From: a virus
DNA length: 30,857 nucleotides
Direction: 5' to 3' (one strand)
Virus record (IMG/VR): IMGVR_UViG_3300034156_000040
Span: 1-30,857 of that record
In this document: positions 8,701-15,865 of the stretch, one piece after another
Layout: each line of letters starts with the position of its first letter
How positions within the stretch are numbered: position 1 is the stretch's first letter
Program-made: the position numbers and the translations under genes
The notes under the pieces: generated by a model
Databases searched by the model: none
What the model saw: the letters and a program-made list of their open reading frames with translations, nothing else
What the model was told of the DNA's origin: nothing

Positions 8701-10892
8701 AAGGGCAGAACGGTCGTGCCGAGGGTAACTTTCAGGTTGGTCAGGGCAGCGTCGAAGTTCTTCGTGGACTGTTCATATGTGTCCATCCGCATGTTCTTCA
8801 ACTGATCAATGCCGGACGAGTTCTTGATCATTTCGCTCTGGTGATCCACCCGTTCCTGCATACGCGGGTCGGCGATTGTGGTCAGCAGTTGCGAAGCGGT
8901 TGTGGTCATGCCGTTTCGGGTAGCCCACTTGGACAACGCGGCGCGCTGTGCTTCCGGGTCGTTAACGTCAGCGTCACCGAAATATTTCTTCTTCTGGGTC
9001 TCGCTGCTGATCGTGCCCAGAACCATCGCCATCATCTGGCGAATCGCGGTCACCGGGTCGGTGTTGAACAGTTGGGAGTTCTTGAAGCCAGCCTTCTTGG
9101 CCTGACTCATGATCGCCTTCAGCGACTGGTCGCCGTCCTTGCCGATAGAGTCGGTGTTCAGGATGCCAGCTTGTGCGCCCTGAGCGACCATTTCATTCGA
9201 CAGGGTTTTGCCGTTGGCATACGACTGAAGCATCTTGAACATGGTGCCCACGGTAGACACACCGCCCGCACCGCCGCCGCCCGCACCGCCAGACACTTTC
9301 ATCTGGTCGAGCAGTGCCACGCTGTTGATGATGCCGTCGTCGGACAGTTGTGCAGCGCCGCCCGGGCCGATACGGCGCAGGAGCGTTTCAACGTCCGGGA
9401 TGTCGATCTTGTTACCGGTCGCAGACATGATCTTCTGCAACATTTCCATGGTGTCTTTGGTTTTCTTCGGGTCGTATTGGACCTGACGTGCTTCGGCTAC
9501 ACCGTAGAGGTTTCGGATGTAGTTCTCGAACGATTCGTGCCCATCGTCTCCCGTGATGTATTGGATGTTTTGCGCAGCGTCGATAGCCGTTGGCAGCGTC
9601 TGGTTAATCTGGCGCTGGTTCGTGCTGGCGAGACCGCCCATTGCGCCGATTCGAGCCGTTGCCGCGTCGTTAAAGCTCAACCCCGGGTGCGACTTGGAGT
9701 CGTAGTTGACCATCATGTCGAATTGCTTTTGCTCTTCGGCAGACATGCCCATCGACTTGGCGCGAACACCGGTGCGCTCGAACTCACCAGCCTTTTGAAC
9801 AGACGCCTTCTCACCCTGCGAAATCTTCGAGCCAGCATAAAGCTGCGACATCCCTTTGATCAGTTCCATCTGCTGCTTGGACATTTCAATGGATTCGCGC
9901 TGCTTCACCGCTTGAGCCCGTTGGGTCGCGAGGTATGCGTCGGCTCGTTCCTTCTGGCGGGCCAGTGCAGCTTCGATGCGACCTTCCAGACCGATGCGGT
10001 TGCCCAGCGCGGAGTTTTGCGCGTTGATGATGTTCATGTTGCCAGTCAGCCGCGTGGCTTCTTGACCGAGCAGGTTCAGGCCCAGTTGCAGGGACGCAAC
10101 CTTGGCTCGCTGTGCGGCAAGTTCGGCTTGATACCGGGCGAGCGTTGGGCTGTTCGCGCCGAGGATTCGACCGGTGCTTTCATCGCGCTTGTTGTCTACC
10201 CGCCACTGCATGGACTGTTCGCGCTTGCGCTCTTCAGCCAACTTGGTGCGGAACTCGCGCTCTGCTTTCAGGGCAGCGTCCAGAGACCGCTGTTTGTTCT
10301 GGAGCAGCTTGTTGTTCGAGTCGATTTCATCGGCTGCGGCCCGGGCGTTAGCGTTCCGGCGCAGACTTGCGGACAACACGACCTGTTCGGCGGTTTTGCG
10401 GTGGGACTCGCCAAGGTTACGCATTGCGCGCTCTTGAGCCGTCAGACCATTGACCATCGCAGCGCTATCGGCTGCTACGGCCTTCTGCGAGGTCGCCAGA
10501 CGGCGATTCGCCGTTGCGGCCTTGTCGGTGTTCGCTGCGGCGCCGTCGAGCAACCGGGCGAGCTTCAGCACGGCGCCGTTCAACAGTTCAGCGTTTTGGC
10601 TTGCCAGTGCAGAGCTTGTGTTGAAGCTCGCCATCGACTTGCCGGCTGCGGCAAATTGAGACTCAAGCGACTTGGCGCTCGCAGACAAGGTCTTCAGGTT
10701 GTTGGACGAGAGAGTGAGGTTTTTGCCGAGCGTGCCCAGCTTCGTTTCCAGACCGGCTGCGGCCTTGGTCACGCCAGTCAGTTCGGAGTTCAGCCCCTTA
10801 ACGCCAGTGACCGCTTGACGGGTTTTCACCGTAAAGCCGAGGTCGTCCAGCGTCAGTGTGACCTTGATGTTCCCGCCAATTGCGTTGGTCAT
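5709..10892 (-). CDS. H: Tail tape measure protein
   Basis: 1727 residues, by far the largest complete gene; a tape measure this long implies a long flexible tail. The first ~330 residues are charged and heptad-rich (coiled coil, with runs such as KAEREFRTKLAEERKRE). A region at about residues 340-720 resembles phage tape-measure core domains. Strongly hydrophobic segments occur around residues 750-775, 800-850 and 890-935 (for example VGWLLLAWDLTTLFLDW), fitting the membrane-entry role. A second charged helical region spans ~1050-1400. The C-terminus (~1430-1680) is Ala/Gly-rich, with an AYVPLPDGKSIPVSF motif typical of tape-measure ends. AGGAA before ATG 10892 supports the start. I see no Zn-peptidase or lysozyme motif in it. 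Confidence 0.94.
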   Translation of the reverse strand: MTNAIGGNIKVTLTLDDLGFTVKTRQAVTGVKGLNSELTGVTKAAAGLETKLGTLGKNLTLSSNNLKTLSASAKSLESQFAAAGKSMASFNTSSALASQNAELLNGAVLKLARLLDGAAANTDKAATANRRLATSQKAVAADSAAMVNGLTAQERAMRNLGESHRKTAEQVVLSASLRRNANARAAADEIDSNNKLLQNKQRSLDAALKAEREFRTKLAEERKREQSMQWRVDNKRDESTGRILGANSPTLARYQAELAAQRAKVASLQLGLNLLGQEATRLTGNMNIINAQNSALGNRIGLEGRIEAALARQKERADAYLATQRAQAVKQRESIEMSKQQMELIKGMSQLYAGSKISQGEKASVQKAGEFERTGVRAKSMGMSAEEQKQFDMMVNYDSKSHPGLSFNDAATARIGAMGGLASTNQRQINQTLPTAIDAAQNIQYITGDDGHESFENYIRNLYGVAEARQVQYDPKKTKDTMEMLQKIMSATGNKIDIPDVETLLRRIGPGGAAQLSDDGIINSVALLDQMKVSGGAGGGGAGGVSTVGTMFKMLQSYANGKTLSNEMVAQGAQAGILNTDSIGKDGDQSLKAIMSQAKKAGFKNSQLFNTDPVTAIRQMMAMVLGTISSETQKKKYFGDADVNDPEAQRAALSKWATRNGMTTTASQLLTTIADPRMQERVDHQSEMIKNSSGIDQLKNMRMDTYEQSTKNFDAALTNLKVTLGTTVLPLLTSFFNWITKIVNKMQDFGQKNPMVAQFTMIGGAVGGLVLTLAGAAKMFGLVGGLTSLIRGSALAAGETAGKVGLLSRAFGMLSSLAMSPLVLLRGTLSGLATLMSGPILSASTTLAARFGAMAAGATGMRAVLAATMGTVSTFAGTLVGLGARMFGVGVSATLMAAVVGKAFLRMIPYVGWLLLAWDLTTLFLDWQVGFAKIGEWMDHWLNKLVLKFKTAFVHVRNAVRITDDSNAEGDMNLRIAQGEDAAEDSRFNRLRKRRKRQEEREGRLGVKKDKNVASLFGGPDADLIAGNGYSHENPKAAIDMSGTPFALPDAPGKKEPRAPRDQFARSLADVTSKQEVTAMKITAQITGRADDLLEQARTEFFEKWKAGDFDPDHDANKRPFKGANGGLDWKASGAAGSVDEWVSTRAAMLQQEEQLKALEFANQRVAAAREDSNTAMERGTNDTSKQTREMTGLVRELARAEERLKNGTKEFDAWNVKKNEALFERARADLVNFSADFKEGDRETQNSMEPNTRKRVGDQFDTKAQKDLETYNARLQTMSESYQKAVAGVEALGLSEGDRVAKIGTLEQEFNDARTRAETDYTEHVKVQANARSYAMRGAIEKMQIDWENSFDKIDEVGAKWGEGFVSQLSTWLTGGSVNVKEFVAGMLKDILDMKLKEALAKPMSGALDSLTGWLQNALSTKAAPAAGGAVGGAATGAAGNAAGGIMGSIGNGFTAAGNAVKGGINEAAKYFGLDKLAAMTDVTTDAVKGLATDGAKAATDGLVKTATQSAISGTAEMNATTSTGMFTLAVEAATAALMAMSATSGGSTTMSLLGGLAQAGIAAYGGSYGGAATAASGATSGAGVGMGLGQTAVGPSSVFAMGGIMSSMGKLPLNAYANGGVANSPQLALFGEGRMNEAYVPLPDGKSIPVSFSGQGPGAGQAAGAGGGGAVIITINITKEGGEAQAESGEGDAQQGRELASRIKSVVREVLLTETRPNGLLDKRK

Positions 10893-10906
10893 GTTGGTTC
10901 CTGTGC

Positions 10907-11574
10907 CTATTGGGCCATCATCATTAATTCCCTAAAGCCGGCTTCGTCGCGCTCTTCATACAGTTGGGCCAATGCGTCGTCGACCTTCTGGATGGTTCCC
11001 AGCTCAACAACAAGCCGGTTCTGGTGCGCCTTACCGCTTTCGCTAGTTTGAACAGATGCCCCGATGAGTAATGCCCGCAAGTCCTTCTGTGCCATGATTC
11101 TATCTACGTTCCCCGCAAAAAGCCAAAACCGCCGAATGGGCATGTCCATAACGGCGGTCTGGGTCAATCCGTAGAAGTGAATCATTCGGCAATAGTGGAA
11201 GCCGAAATCCACTTCAGTTACTTGCGGGCTTTTTCCTTTGCTGGTTTGCCTTCGGCTGCTTGCGCTTCCGGCTGGGCCAGCGCTTCTTCCTGCACGTCGT
11301 CACCGCGAACGAACGCGACGATGGTTTGCAGGTGGCGAAGCTTCAGTTTCAACAGGGTTTCGCGTGGCGCCGAAGGCACCGAACGCTGAATCAGGTCGAT
11401 GGCGCTTTCCACTTGAGCGGTCAGGGCGGCATCAGTGCTTTGCAACAGCTCGGCTTGCTTGGTCGTCGCGATGAAGTTCTCGACGGACATTTCCAGCACT
11501 TCATGCTCAACACCGCCAAGCACGATAGTGCGCTGGTCCGAGGACAGGGTGTCGATGTTCAGGATTTTGGTCAT
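10907..11574 (-). CDS. GT: Tail assembly chaperone fusion GT, made by -1 frameshift
   Basis: Lambda-type phages make a short chaperone G and, by -1 ribosomal slippage, a longer GT that binds the tape measure. Here the G frame ends at 11218, and an open frame displaced by exactly -1 runs from the end of G to a TAG at 10907. The tape measure starts 14 bases later, the expected order. A slip on the AAA codon at 11232-11230 would give 115 G codons plus 107 T residues, 222 residues in all. The T part includes the MPIRRFWLFAGNVDRI region typical of the extension domain. A free T start (GTG at 11212) has no convincing ribosome site, so I treat T as frameshift-only. The slip codon itself is inferred. 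Confidence 0.8.
11194..11236 (-). other. Putative -1 frameshift site and downstream hairpin
   Basis: On the minus strand the end of G reads AAG GAA AAA GCC CGC AAG TAA. The run GGAAAAAG (11236-11229) lets the tRNA on AAA re-pair with AAA after a one-base backward slip, which enters the T frame. A 6-bp hairpin (AGTGGA at 11213-11208 pairing with TCCACT at 11199-11194) starts 16 bases downstream and may stimulate the slip. The heptamer is not the classical X-XXY-YYZ form (GGAAAAA allows only one clean re-pairing), so the exact slip point is uncertain. Confidence 0.55.
11218..11574 (-). CDS. G: Tail assembly chaperone G
   Basis: 118 residues, translated from ATG 11574 with GGAG nine bases upstream. 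Family role: binds the tape measure and tail tube subunits during tail assembly, and is absent from the virion. The sequence starts MTKILNIDTLSSDQRTIVL, contains a mostly helical middle (residues 30-90), and ends with a Glu/Lys/Ala-rich tail (EAQAAEGKPAKEKARK) like other G proteins. It sits directly after the tail tube gene and its terminator and before the tape measure, the normal lambda position. Confidence 0.87.
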   Translation of the reverse strand: MTKILNIDTLSSDQRTIVLGGVEHEVLEMSVENFIATTKQAELLQSTDAALTAQVESAIDLIQRSVPSAPRETLLKLKLRHLQTIVAFVRGDDVQEEALAQPEAQAAEGKPAKEKARK

Positions 11575-11591
11575 GGGTTTGCTCCACTTGA

Positions 11592-11620
11592 TTAAGAAGA
11601 AGCCCGCTTTCGCGGGCTTC
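11592..11620 (-). terminator. Rho-independent terminator after the tail tube gene
   Basis: On the minus strand GAAGCCCGC, a GAAA tetraloop and GCGGGCTTC form a perfect 9-bp stem (11612-11620 with 11599-11607), followed by the T-rich stretch TTCTTAAT. It lies between the tail tube stop and the G start. The T-tract is interrupted, so it probably attenuates rather than fully stops, lowering G and downstream tail genes relative to the abundant tube protein. Confidence 0.75.
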
Positions 11621-11630
11621 GGTTTGCGCT

Positions 11631-12464
11631 TTAGGCGCCGACTTTGAACAGCTTACCACCGTTCGCAGAGTCAGGATAGCCAGTGAACTCGCAGTTGAAG
11701 ATACGTTCCTTCTCCACCTCGTAAGCGAAGTCCATACCGCCCGGGGTAGCTGCCAGCGGGATCACGAAGTCTTCCGACTTGTCGGCGTCCGGCAGGGCAA
11801 CCGGGTGCAGACGCAGTTCCTTGGCGATTTGCAGCAGGGACACACCCACGCCGGTAGTCACTTCGACGTTGCGAGTGGTTGGGTTCACACCGCCAGCAGC
11901 AGCGACAACAGTGACCGAAGCCTGAGCCGAAGCCAAGGTGAATGCGTTACCGACAACGCCTTGGGTCTTGTAGGTCGCGGTCACGACAGCGCCAGCAACC
12001 GAGTAGGTCGCAACGGCCACGTTCGCGATAATCGAGGCAGACAGGGCAGCCTTCAGGTTGGTCGCGGTTGCAGCAACGGTGCCGCCGATCAGGACTTGGT
12101 TGCCAACAGGCGATGCAGTCTTGAAGGTGAACACGGTGCCGTTGATGGTCACAGTGTCGCCGTCAACCGGCAGGGTCGCCACGGTCACGCTGCCAGTAGC
12201 AGCGGTGCCGCCAGTCTGGTTCAGGGTCGCACCGGGCATGATCGCAACCAAGTTTTCCAGAGTGGTTTCAGCCAGAGGCACCTTGGCGGTCACGTCACGG
12301 GACATGATCACTTCGTCGACAGTGGTTTTACCGAACTGGTCCACGTTCACTTTGTGGGTCTCGGTCTTCACCGCTACCTGCACGCCGCCTTGGGTGTAAC
12401 CGAGGTCCACGCCGCCGTAAAAGATTTTGCAAACGCCCAACTTGACGTTTTTGGTATCGCTCAT
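11631..12464 (-). CDS. V: Major tail (tube) protein with an inserted beta-rich domain
   Basis: 277 residues from ATG 12464, chosen because AAGGAG lies eight bases upstream; the open frame extends to 12521 without a ribosome site. The core resembles phage tail tube proteins: N-terminal strands (residues ~5-78, including GVDLGYTQGGVQV) and C-terminal part (~205-277, ending FNCEFTGYPD). Between them, at about residues 82-195, sits a Thr/Ala/Val-rich segment (DGDTVTINGTVFTFK, QVLIGGTVAATATNLKAAL). This segment resembles a module often inserted into or attached to phage structural proteins, probably exposed on the tail surface. A promoter in front and terminators on both sides fit a high-copy structural gene. 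Symbol V is by analogy to lambda. Confidence 0.88.
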   Translation of the reverse strand: MSDTKNVKLGVCKIFYGGVDLGYTQGGVQVAVKTETHKVNVDQFGKTTVDEVIMSRDVTAKVPLAETTLENLVAIMPGATLNQTGGTAATGSVTVATLPVDGDTVTINGTVFTFKTASPVGNQVLIGGTVAATATNLKAALSASIIANVAVATYSVAGAVVTATYKTQGVVGNAFTLASAQASVTVVAAAGGVNPTTRNVEVTTGVGVSLLQIAKELRLHPVALPDADKSEDFVIPLAATPGGMDFAYEVEKERIFNCEFTGYPDSANGGKLFKVGA

Positions 12465-12509
12465 GGTGTAGCTCCTTTGCAAAGGTTGTGTGATGCGATT
12501 AGAGCCGCG

Positions 12510-12538
12510 AACATACCACAATCCATTGGCCTTTTCCA
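12510..12538 (-). promoter_or_regulatory. Candidate sigma70-type promoter for the tail tube gene
   Basis: Minus strand: -35 TGGAAA (12538-12533), 17-bp spacer, -10 TATGTT (12515-12510) preceded by TGG, an extended -10. It lies just downstream of the terminator that closes the preceding gene and about 45 bases before the start codon. The same -10 hexamer and spacer occur before the capsid gene. Confidence 0.6.
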
Positions 12539-12545
12539 GCAGACG

Positions 12546-12581
12546 AAAAAAAGCCAGTCAGGCTGGGGAACCGTGACTGGC
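12546..12581 (-). terminator. Rho-independent terminator before the tail tube promoter
   Basis: Minus strand: stem GCCAGTCA (12581-12574) with TGACTGGC (12560-12553), 8 bp, 13-base loop, followed by seven T residues (12552-12546). It closes transcription of the neck genes just upstream of the tail tube promoter. Confidence 0.82.
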
Positions 12582-12609
12582 AATAGGAGCTACTGAATGA
12601 GTGTTGATC

Positions 12610-13080
12610 CTACAACTCGAACATGTCCATTGCAAGCTCTGTGATGAAGCCTTGTGCAAGCTCGTCCATCGCTCGGGTTAGAAACGCACCGCCGACATGG
12701 GCGCCGCTCTGCTTCTCCCGGGAGAGTGGGCCGAGTTTCAGCGGGCCGGCTGGTGTCAGGTGTTCGTGCATTTCGTAGGCGTAATCACCGATGGTCTTCC
12801 CCGGGCGCTCAGGGATCGGCATATCCATGTCGATGTAGACCTCAATCTCTTGGCGCGTGAACTGACCGGTTGCTTCGTCACGGGCGCGGCCCGGGGTCTC
12901 TGGGCGCACCTTGATCGCCTTTTCCAAGTTCCCTCGGTCGATTGGCGCCATCTTGATCGCAAGCTGCTGAATGGCGACCGCCTTGGCATACATCTTCAAG
13001 GTGACGCGCTTCTTGGTGTTCATGTCCACCCGGGCGAGCATGCGTTCGGTGTCGATCAGTCCAGCAACGGTGATTGGCAT
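12610..13080 (-). CDS. Neck / tail completion protein, HK97 gp10-like
   Basis: 156 residues. The sequence fits the HK97 gp10-like head-tail connector family: a helical N-terminus rich in Lys/Arg, the motif AIKMAPIDRGNLEKAIKVR (family consensus A-P-x-x-T/R-G-x-L-x-x-x-I), a central beta region after PGRARD, and the YAYEMHEHLTP region corresponding to Y-x-x-xxE-x-G-T. Such proteins sit at the head-tail joint and help complete the tail. It starts one base after the previous stop and ends just before a strong terminator. Confidence 0.8.
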   Translation of the reverse strand: MPITVAGLIDTERMLARVDMNTKKRVTLKMYAKAVAIQQLAIKMAPIDRGNLEKAIKVRPETPGRARDEATGQFTRQEIEVYIDMDMPIPERPGKTIGDYAYEMHEHLTPAGPLKLGPLSREKQSGAHVGGAFLTRAMDELAQGFITELAMDMFEL

Positions 13081-13081
13081 G

Positions 13082-13468
13082 TTATTCGTCCGCGTTGTAG
13101 CAGACTTCCATCTGCACGTTGAATTCGATGAAGTTGCCTTCGGACAGCGGGAATGCCACCGGCTGGTGCTTCGGGCGCAGGTAGCGAACGGTCATCGGGC
13201 CGACAACAGTGTCAGACGTGATTAACAGGGCCGCTACAGCGCGCTTGCACAAGTCCAGACCAGTAGCGTAGTCGTGCGACCGGGCAACCACTTGCACGCC
13301 GGTTTTGAAGTATCCCGGCAGTTCATAGTCGATCTTGGTGCCATTGAGCGGCGGCTTGAGCAAAACGCCCAGTTCGCATTCGGTTGGCATCATGTTGAGG
13401 AACAGGCTTGTGCCCTTCACCCCAATTGCGGCGGCTTCGAGCAGGTCGATCAATGGCATCGCGTTCAT
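13082..13468 (-). CDS. Probable tail terminator / minor capsid-type protein
   Basis: 128 residues. Its N-terminal helix (PLIDLLEAAAIGVKG) followed by LFLNMMPTE, a Pro/Gly-rich central loop and the line FKTGVQVVARSHDYATGLDLC fit the phage family that caps the tail tube at the neck. These proteins have the same fold as lambda gpU. Position between head-closure and gp10-like genes and the tail tube gene supports this role. The start is one base after the upstream stop (TAA-C-ATG), implying coupled translation. Assignment is by pattern and position, without a search. Confidence 0.7.
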   Translation of the reverse strand: MNAMPLIDLLEAAAIGVKGTSLFLNMMPTECELGVLLKPPLNGTKIDYELPGYFKTGVQVVARSHDYATGLDLCKRAVAALLITSDTVVGPMTVRYLRPKHQPVAFPLSEGNFIEFNVQMEVCYNADE

Positions 13469-13469
13469 G

Positions 13470-13814
13470 TTATTTCGTCCAGATGCTTACGGTGACCTCG
13501 ATATGGTCGAGTTTGCCAGCAGCGTTCCAGCGCGGGTGAACACTGACGATCTTCAGCTTCTGTCCGCGGATAACCAGAACGTCGTGCATTTCCGCCCGGG
13601 TCACGGCGGTCAGCAGGATTTTGCCGTTGACTTGTTCTTCGTGCGCGTTGCCCCGGGAAGCCGAGCTGTCAGAGCGCACGGATGATTTCACGTCCGCGGT
13701 CGGCATAGCCACAACCGAGCAGCGCTCCCGCGATTGAATGCCCGGGACAGGCTGGCCGTAGACGTCGTTTCCGGCCGACTTGATCAGCACGCAGGTTTGG
13801 TTAGGCATGAGCAT
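13470..13814 (-). CDS. Head closure (stopper) protein, probable
   Basis: 114 residues, small and beta-rich, with a lengthy Ser/Arg/Ala segment (residues ~42-58) that could be a disordered loop. The C-terminal part (KLKIVSVHPRWNAAGKLDHIEVTVSIW) matches the general pattern of SPP1 gp16-type head-closure proteins: a small beta barrel in which a coordinate-transform line is followed by HIEVTV. The ATG at 13814 overlaps the upstream gene by 14 bases and has GAGG nine bases before it; an in-frame ATG at 13808 is an alternative. Its place between connector and tail terminator fits. Confidence 0.6.
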   Translation of the reverse strand: MLMPNQTCVLIKSAGNDVYGQPVPGIQSRERCSVVAMPTADVKSSVRSDSSASRGNAHEEQVNGKILLTAVTRAEMHDVLVIRGQKLKIVSVHPRWNAAGKLDHIEVTVSIWTK

Positions 13815-14484
13815 GGGCGACTACCTCTGCTTTGGAGTTCGGGTGAAACACCGTCTTCTCGATGTCCTTGTAGGTCGGCATGCCCGGATGGTCTCCACTG
13901 ATAGCGAAGACCATGCCGTCAGCTTCGTGGTCTGGATAGAACACCTCGCCCACTTCACCAGCGTCAGAAAGTTGGCGCAGAAGCTTGACGCGGTAGACGA
14001 ACTCTCGCGCCAAGAAACTGACGTAGCGTGTGGCGTCCCAGTTGCGGCCGGCACCGTCCGGCACCTTGAATTCGATCTTGGACATGCGCTTCTGCATCAG
14101 CTCGCCCATTGCGCCACGAAGCGACTGGGTGAACATTTTGCCGAGGTCATCACGGCCAACGCGGGCGGTGCGGCTCAGGGTGTTGACGTTCTGCGCGACA
14201 ATGACGGCAAAGTCAGACTTGAACAGGTCACGCAGACGGCCCATAGCTTCGAATGCGCCCGGTGTGACCTGTTTTTCGTGCGCTGATACCAGTGCGTCGG
14301 CTTCGAAGCTTACGCGCTCGCTCAGGGCGTCACGCAAACGGGCCGAACCTTTGATCAGCCCGTGAATCGCCATTGGGCTTGGAGCCTCGCCCGGGGTCAG
14401 CACTTGCAGATAGCGACCGTTCAGCGCCTGAAGGAACAGTTCGTATTCTTCGGCTACCGCAGAAGCAAAGTTGTCCATATTCAT
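13801..14484 (-). CDS. Unknown virion-module protein (possible minor head protein)
   Basis: 227 residues from ATG 14484, which overlaps the upstream stop in ATGA; the frame is open to 14547 but that would lie inside the neighbour. I do not recognise a firm family. The first ~150 residues are predicted mostly helical and charged. The C-terminal region (FYPDHEADGMVFAISGDHPG, then TVFHPNSKAEVVAHAHA) has His/Asp-rich segments that loosely recall the end of MuF-type minor head proteins (HPN-x-x), although cysteines are missing. It lies between the connector and head-closure genes, so it is probably a minor head or neck component. Confidence 0.5.
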   Translation of the reverse strand: MNMDNFASAVAEEYELFLQALNGRYLQVLTPGEAPSPMAIHGLIKGSARLRDALSERVSFEADALVSAHEKQVTPGAFEAMGRLRDLFKSDFAVIVAQNVNTLSRTARVGRDDLGKMFTQSLRGAMGELMQKRMSKIEFKVPDGAGRNWDATRYVSFLAREFVYRVKLLRQLSDAGEVGEVFYPDHEADGMVFAISGDHPGMPTYKDIEKTVFHPNSKAEVVAHAHA

Positions 14485-15317
14485 GTGCGGTCTGTCCGTA
14501 GGTTGTAGGTGATGTAAGCGGACAGGTAGCGGGCGGCTTCCCGGCACACGTTTCGCTTGAGCGGAATGCCACGGCTGAAGACTTGCTTCGATTCCCCGAC
14601 CATGTCTTCCACCAGACCTTGAGCCTGCTTGTCGACGATTTGGCCGTTCGCGATGCCAGTGATGTAGTTGGCTTCAGCAACCTGAGCCAAGCGCAGGGCT
14701 TTGAGGAAGCGCACCGGCAACTGCACAAACGAGGCTGGCGGGATATACGAAAGGTCGCCGCCGTAACCCATCCCACCGGCCCACGGTGTAATCCGGGTGC
14801 CTTCTGGAATGAAGTTCATGCTGTCCTGACTCCACATGTTCGAGTTGAAGATGCTGTAGTTCATCTTGCACAGTCGGACGCGGGCTTCCATGAGAGCTGC
14901 AATCTTCTCCCGGTAGGTCGATGCGTTCCAGCCGTTCAGGTTCGGGATTTCCAGCGACAGCAGTTCAGCTTCGTCGTAGGTCTGGAAAGAGTTCTCGCCG
15001 GTCACAAGGACGGCGTTTGCTTCCACGGCATAGAGCCGGGTAATCAGCAGAGTGTTTCCCGCCACAACGCAATAAAGGTTGATGCGGCGGGATTCACGCA
15101 CGTTCGGGGGCGTCAGGGTGTTTGCACTCGACGGAACCACGATCAACACGTTAGCGGTGCCGGCCACAAAGTCGGCAATCGGTGCGCGTGCGACCACGGC
15201 GGCGCCGGTCTGATCGACAACCTCGTAATCCAAGGTGTCAACGGTCAATGGGTTGCCAAAGTCGTCAGCCAGCACAATGTGACTGGTGACGTCAGTCCCG
15301 CCGAGATACATGTCCAT
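14481..15317 (-). CDS. Head-tail connector / adaptor protein, probable
   Basis: 278 residues. Residues ~1-110 are beta-rich and may be a decoration-like or Ig-like part (MYLGGTDVTSHIVLADDFG, TANVLIVVPSS). Residues ~120-278 are helical, with regions such as WNASTYREKIAALMEARVRL and the C-terminal REAARYLSAYITYNL typical of helical-bundle head-tail adaptors (gp6/gp15-like). The middle stretch holds several Gly/Trp residues (ITPWAGGMGYGGDLSY). The start codon touches the upstream stop (TAA-ATG). The adaptor assignment rests on size, fold impression and gene order after capsid genes. Confidence 0.55.
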   Translation of the reverse strand: MDMYLGGTDVTSHIVLADDFGNPLTVDTLDYEVVDQTGAAVVARAPIADFVAGTANVLIVVPSSANTLTPPNVRESRRINLYCVVAGNTLLITRLYAVEANAVLVTGENSFQTYDEAELLSLEIPNLNGWNASTYREKIAALMEARVRLCKMNYSIFNSNMWSQDSMNFIPEGTRITPWAGGMGYGGDLSYIPPASFVQLPVRFLKALRLAQVAEANYITGIANGQIVDKQAQGLVEDMVGESKQVFSRGIPLKRNVCREAARYLSAYITYNLRTDRT

Positions 15318-15854
15318 TTATTCGCCCTCTACTTCCACGACTTCGGCTTCTTCGACGACTTCAGCGACCGGGGCCACTTCTTCGACGACTTCAACCACTT
15401 GAGCAACAACCGGGGCGGCAGCTACGCCAGCTTTGGTCAGTTCGGCGATCAGGCCAGTGATGCTGTTGGATTTGATGCCCAGCGGGGTAGCGATGTCGCG
15501 CAGACCAGCGATGCCCTTGGCGTCAGCAATCTCTTCCAGTTGGGCAACGGTGTATTCGGCGCCCTTCACGTTCACCGGTTGTTCGGACAGCGACGGCACG
15601 ATGGTCGACACTGGCGGGGCAACGGTTTCAATCTCGGTCTCGCGACCAACCAGAGCTTCCTGACCCATCGTGTCCAGCAGGCGTTGAGCCGGGTTGCAGC
15701 TCGAACCGTCCTCGAACTCGCAGTTCATCACGGCAGACATACGGGCCGCATCACGGAATGGAACCTCGGTTGTCGAGACCCCGTCCACGAATTGCAGCAC
15801 GCCCATCTGACCGGTGTAGCCGGCCCAGCCCTCTTGCGTAAGTTTAATCTTCAT
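15318..15854 (-). CDS. Virion-module protein with repeat N-domain, LEM/HeH-like domain and acidic tail
   Basis: 178 residues. Residues 1-50 (MKIKLTQEGWAGYTGQMG and on) are clearly paralogous to the complete 63-residue neighbour encoded just upstream. The middle (~107-142; EYTVAQLEEIADAKGIAGLRDIA, then LGIKSNSITGLIAELTKAG) has the two-helix layout of HeH/LEM or Rho-N-like motifs, used in phage proteins for nucleic acid or protein contacts. The last ~30 residues are almost entirely Glu/Val/Ala. It could be a capsid-associated or decoration protein; function is not known. It is transcribed with the head genes, below a terminator after the capsid gene, so probably at lower level. Confidence 0.65.
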   Translation of the reverse strand: MKIKLTQEGWAGYTGQMGVLQFVDGVSTTEVPFRDAARMSAVMNCEFEDGSSCNPAQRLLDTMGQEALVGRETEIETVAPPVSTIVPSLSEQPVNVKGAEYTVAQLEEIADAKGIAGLRDIATPLGIKSNSITGLIAELTKAGVAAAPVVAQVVEVVEEVAPVAEVVEEAEVVEVEGE

Positions 15855-15865
15855 GGCTCTTCACC

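Noticed and set aside
8841-11051. 736-codon plus-strand open frame opposite the tape measure
   Set aside because: Same reason; it also runs across the GT/tape measure junction without any signal.
10907-11212. Independent T gene starting at GTG 11212
   Set aside because: No good ribosome site, the frame is open back into G, and the -1 relation fits frameshifting.
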